Part shown: in pieces, positions 61,536 to 64,000 of the stretch
Position numbering within the stretch: position 1 is the stretch's first letter
How the letters are laid out: each line of letters opens with the position of its first letter
Assembly (NCBI GenBank): GCA_017307505.1
Contig: JAFKEE010000048.1
Location: 42,715-106,714, forward strand
Direction of reading: 5' to 3'
Origin: Acidobacteriota bacterium
Lineage (GTDB): Bacteria > Acidobacteriota > Terriglobia > Bryobacterales > Bryobacteraceae
Length of the DNA stretch: 64,000 nucleotides
Position numbers and translations under genes: made by a program
The notes under the pieces: model-generated
Told to the model about the DNA's origin: nothing
What the model saw: only the letters and a program-made list of their open reading frames with translations
The model's database searches: none

Positions 61536-64000
61536 TGAGGAATGTCCTTACTCTAGCCGCACTGATGGGCTGCTGCGCCCTGCTGCCGGCCCAGACAGCG
61601 CCTGGCGCCAACCGGACACGCAATCCCCACGGACCGCTGAAAGTCGCCTGCGAGACATGCCACACCTCCAGCAGTTGGCGGCCGCTGCGCGCCCAACCGG
61701 AGTTCAATCACAATACGGAGACGAGCTATCCCCTGCGCGGCATGCACGCCGGAGTAGCCTGCTCCGGCTGCCATGTTTCCAGAGTGTTTAAAGACGTTGG
61801 CCATGCCTGTTCCGCCTGCCATGCCGACATACACCGCCGGCAGTTCGGAGGCCGCTGCGAAGATTGCCATACCGTCAAGGGGTGGCGGACAGGCGTCCAA
61901 CAGACTCGCGAGCATTCCAACCGTTTCCCACTGATCGGCGCACATGCCACGGTACCTTGCGAGAGCTGTCATCGCGGCGCCGCGGTGGGACAGTACCTCG
62001 GACTCAGCACGGATTGCGCGGCCTGCCACACTGCCGATTTCACCAAGGCCCAGAACCCACCGCACACCAGCGGACGCTTTGCCATTCAGTGCGAAAGCTG
62101 CCACGGCATGGACACCTGGCGCGGCGCCCGTTTCGATCATCAGGCGGTGACAGGATTCGCACTCACCGGATCTCACACCACTCTGGAATGCCGGAGTTGC
62201 CATGTGGGCGGCCGCTACGCCGGGACGCCCGCCCAATGCTTTGACTGCCACAATGCCCAGTTCGCGTCCACCAGCGACCCGAATCACGTCCAGGCCGGAT
62301 TTCCCCGGGAGTGCCAGACCTGCCACACCACCTCGACGTGGCGCGGCGCTGTCTTTGACCACGCGGCGCGAACAAAGTTCACACTCGTGGGCGCCCACAC
62401 TTCGGTCGCATGTTCTGCCTGTCACGTGGCCGGGCGCTTCGCCGGGACCCCGCAGCAATGCGATGGCTGCCACATGCCCGACTATCAGAGGACGGTCAAC
62501 CCGAACCACGCCGCCAGTTCCTTCCCGAAGGATTGCGCCAGTTGCCACACGACCACCGTCTGGAAGGGGGCCAAGTTCGACCACTCATTGAGCCGGTTCC
62601 CTTTAACCGGCGCCCACACCAATGTGGAGTGCGCACTCTGCCACGTGGCGGGCAAGTACACCGGCACGGCACAGACCTGCGAGGGCTGTCATATCAAGGC
62701 TTACGAGACCTCCACGAACCCGGCCCATGTCGCCGCGGCATTCCCGAAGACCTGCGGCACCTGCCACACCACCACTCAATGGAAGGGCGCCCAGTTTGAT
62801 CACGCGACGGGCACCCGCTTTCCGTTGACTGGCTCACATACGTCTGTAACATGTCTGAGCTGCCATGTCGGGAACAAGTTCGCCGGCACCGCGGCCACCT
62901 GCGAAGGCTGTCATTTGAAGGACTTCACCGCCGCCAAGTCGCCGGATCACGCAACCGCGGGATTCCCGAAGGACTGTACTGTGTGTCACACAACGACGCA
63001 ATGGAAGGGTGCGAGTTTTGACCATTCCGCAATGACGAAGTTTCCGCTCACAGGCGCTCACTCCCCGCTCGCCTGCCAAAGCTGCCATGTTGGAGGCCAG
63101 TTTGCAGGCACGCCCCAGGCTTGCGCCGGATGCCATTTGAAAGACTTCCAGGGCACTACTTCGCCGAATCATCAGGCCGCCGGATTCAGCCAGGAATGCG
63201 CCTCCTGCCACACAACCACGCAATGGAAAGGCGCCCAGTTTGACCACGGCAAGACAAAGTTCCCGCTGACCGGCTCCCACACAACAGTCGCCTGCGCGAG
63301 TTGCCACGTAGGCGGAAAGTACACCGGCACGCCTGCAGCCTGCTCCGGTTGCCACCTGAAGGACTACCAGGGCACCACAAACCCCAACCATGCGGCCTCC
63401 GGATTCCCCACCGAGTGCAATGTCTGCCACACCACGGTCCAGTGGAAAGGAGCCAAGTTCGATCATGCCCAGACCAAGTTCCCGCTGACCGGCGCCCATA
63501 GCACCGCACAGTGCGCAAGCTGTCACGTAGGCGGAAAGTTCACCGGGACGGTCGCCACTTGCGAAGGTTGCCACCTGCCGGATTACCAGAAGACGAGCAA
63601 TCCTAACCACGCTTCAGCCGGCTTTTCGACGAGCTGCTCTATTTGCCACACGACCACGCAGTGGAAAGGCGCCCAGTTCGACCATTCGAAAACAAAGTTT
63701 TCCCTGACAGGCGCGCACGTGGCCACGGCTTGCCAGAGTTGTCATATCGGGAATAAGTTCGTGGGCACCCCGTCCACTTGTGAGGGCTGCCACACGCCGG
63801 ACTTCCAGAAGACCACCAGCCCCAACCACACCGCCGCCGGCTTCCCGAAGGACTGCACAGTCTGCCACACCACCACCCAGTGGAAGGGTGCGAAGTTCGA
63901 CCACAGCACGATGACAAAGTTCGCGCTGACCGGCAAACACGCACAGGCGCAGTGCTCCTCCTGCCACGTCAACAACCTCTTCAAAGGTACGCCGCAGACT
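61532..64000 (+). CDS. Giant tandem-repeat multihaem cytochrome, at least 32 haems (3' end beyond window)
   Basis: The frame runs open from the ATG at 61532 (or 61535) to the right edge, 823 codons. It starts with a signal peptide (RNVLTLAALMGCCALLPAQ). There are 32 CxxCH sites in the visible part. The first about 260 residues have irregular spacing like the upstream cytochrome. From 62312 on the sequence is a head-to-tail unit of 73-74 residues, each with three CxxCH sites and the recurring elements CHTTTQWKGAxFDH, TKFPLTGAH, CHVGGKF and GCHLKDF. ATGA overlap couples it to the 23-haem gene. It resembles large multihaem proteins of extracellular electron transfer, but the partner oxidase, porin or S-layer link is not visible. 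Confidence 0.94.
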   Translation, partial: MMRNVLTLAALMGCCALLPAQTAPGANRTRNPHGPLKVACETCHTSSSWRPLRAQPEFNHNTETSYPLRGMHAGVACSGCHVSRVFKDVGHACSACHADIHRRQFGGRCEDCHTVKGWRTGVQQTREHSNRFPLIGAHATVPCESCHRGAAVGQYLGLSTDCAACHTADFTKAQNPPHTSGRFAIQCESCHGMDTWRGARFDHQAVTGFALTGSHTTLECRSCHVGGRYAGTPAQCFDCHNAQFASTSDPNHVQAGFPRECQTCHTTSTWRGAVFDHAARTKFTLVGAHTSVACSACHVAGRFAGTPQQCDGCHMPDYQRTVNPNHAASSFPKDCASCHTTTVWKGAKFDHSLSRFPLTGAHTNVECALCHVAGKYTGTAQTCEGCHIKAYETSTNPAHVAAAFPKTCGTCHTTTQWKGAQFDHATGTRFPLTGSHTSVTCLSCHVGNKFAGTAATCEGCHLKDFTAAKSPDHATAGFPKDCTVCHTTTQWKGASFDHSAMTKFPLTGAHSPLACQSCHVGGQFAGTPQACAGCHLKDFQGTTSPNHQAAGFSQECASCHTTTQWKGAQFDHGKTKFPLTGSHTTVACASCHVGGKYTGTPAACSGCHLKDYQGTTNPNHAASGFPTECNVCHTTVQWKGAKFDHAQTKFPLTGAHSTAQCASCHVGGKFTGTVATCEGCHLPDYQKTSNPNHASAGFSTSCSICHTTTQWKGAQFDHSKTKFSLTGAHVATACQSCHIGNKFVGTPSTCEGCHTPDFQKTTSPNHTAAGFPKDCTVCHTTTQWKGAKFDHSTMTKFALTGKHAQAQCSSCHVNNLFKGTPQT
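62312..64000 (+). repeat. In-gene tandem repeat, period 219/222 bp, about 7.7 copies in window
   Basis: Units begin at the first TGC/TGT of the CxxCHTTT motif at 62312, 62534, 62753, 62975, 63197, 63416, 63635 and 63854 (last copy cut by the edge). Spacings are 222, 219, 222, 222, 219, 219 and 219 bp, so all keep frame. Each copy encodes three haem-binding sites. Confidence 0.95.

Noticed and set aside
62834..63967. Repeated minus-strand frames in the haem-repeat region
   Set aside because: They arise because the + strand repeat keeps its frame, so the complement repeats too; no motif supports them.
62312..64000. Possible CRISPR-like array
   Set aside because: Repeat units are 219-222 bp, contiguous and protein-coding with three CxxCH each; there are no short repeats with unique spacers.

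Overview
The window is GC-rich, densely coded DNA from the chromosome of a bacterium that is most likely an acidobacterium of the Solibacter/Bryobacter/Paludibaculum lineage (Bryobacterales). This placement is an inference. It rests on two giant FtsX/MacB-type permeases of the ADOP class (acidobacterial duplicated orphan permease), a propeller-sensor hybrid kinase, many Tat-exported DUF1080, sulfatase and fucosidase-type glycan enzymes, paired PQQ-dependent sorbosone-type dehydrogenases, and very large multihaem cytochromes. I see no tRNA, rRNA, CRISPR array, insertion sequence or prophage.

Layout. 1-8 kb: the 5' part of hypD (cut by the left edge), a small secreted protein, a coupled pair of membrane-linked glycosyltransferases, a Tat-exported alpha-L-fucosidase, a PLP decarboxylase and an asparaginase-like domain protein. 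8.2-19 kb: one long leftward gene set encoding a MacA-like adaptor, an ABC ATPase, a small coiled-coil protein, an ADOP permease, a second ATPase, the 3' scar of a lost permease, an NtrC-type response regulator, its histidine kinase and a second ADOP permease. A sigma-54-type promoter lies just before the adaptor gene, so the set looks like a self-regulated efflux or envelope-stress module. 19.2-24.4 kb: a propeller-sensor hybrid histidine kinase and a divergent GNAT/LysR pair. 24.4-28 kb: five small unrelated or unknown genes in a row, one CbrC-like. 28.3-34.2 kb: a fused acyl-CoA synthetase/GNAT protein, an orphan PAAR protein, the rfbA-rfbC-rfbB dTDP-sugar genes and a cupin.

34.2-38.2 kb: a leftward redox operon with two EF-hand-bearing PQQ dehydrogenases, a seven-haem cytochrome c and an FG-GAP-like secreted protein. 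38.3-43.4 kb: PhzF-like, DapA-like, a polytopic membrane protein and a sulfatase. 43.4-48.2 kb: housekeeping genes. These include infC with a putative attenuator and no rpmI-rplT behind it, HNH nuclease, a frameshifted comF, the ABC-F protein Uup and YceH. 48.2-59.3 kb: secreted and envelope proteins, among them an endonuclease/phosphatase-fold protein and an AGE epimerase that diverge across only 25 bp, two DUF1080 proteins, a kinase-fold protein, an ABC exporter, a sugar isomerase-like protein and a DUF2911 protein.

59.6-64 kb: two translationally coupled multihaem cytochromes. The first has 23 CxxCH motifs. The second has at least 32 and is built from a 73-74 residue, three-haem unit repeated head to tail; it runs off the right edge. 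This is the most striking system in the window and probably an extracellular or cell-surface electron conduit.
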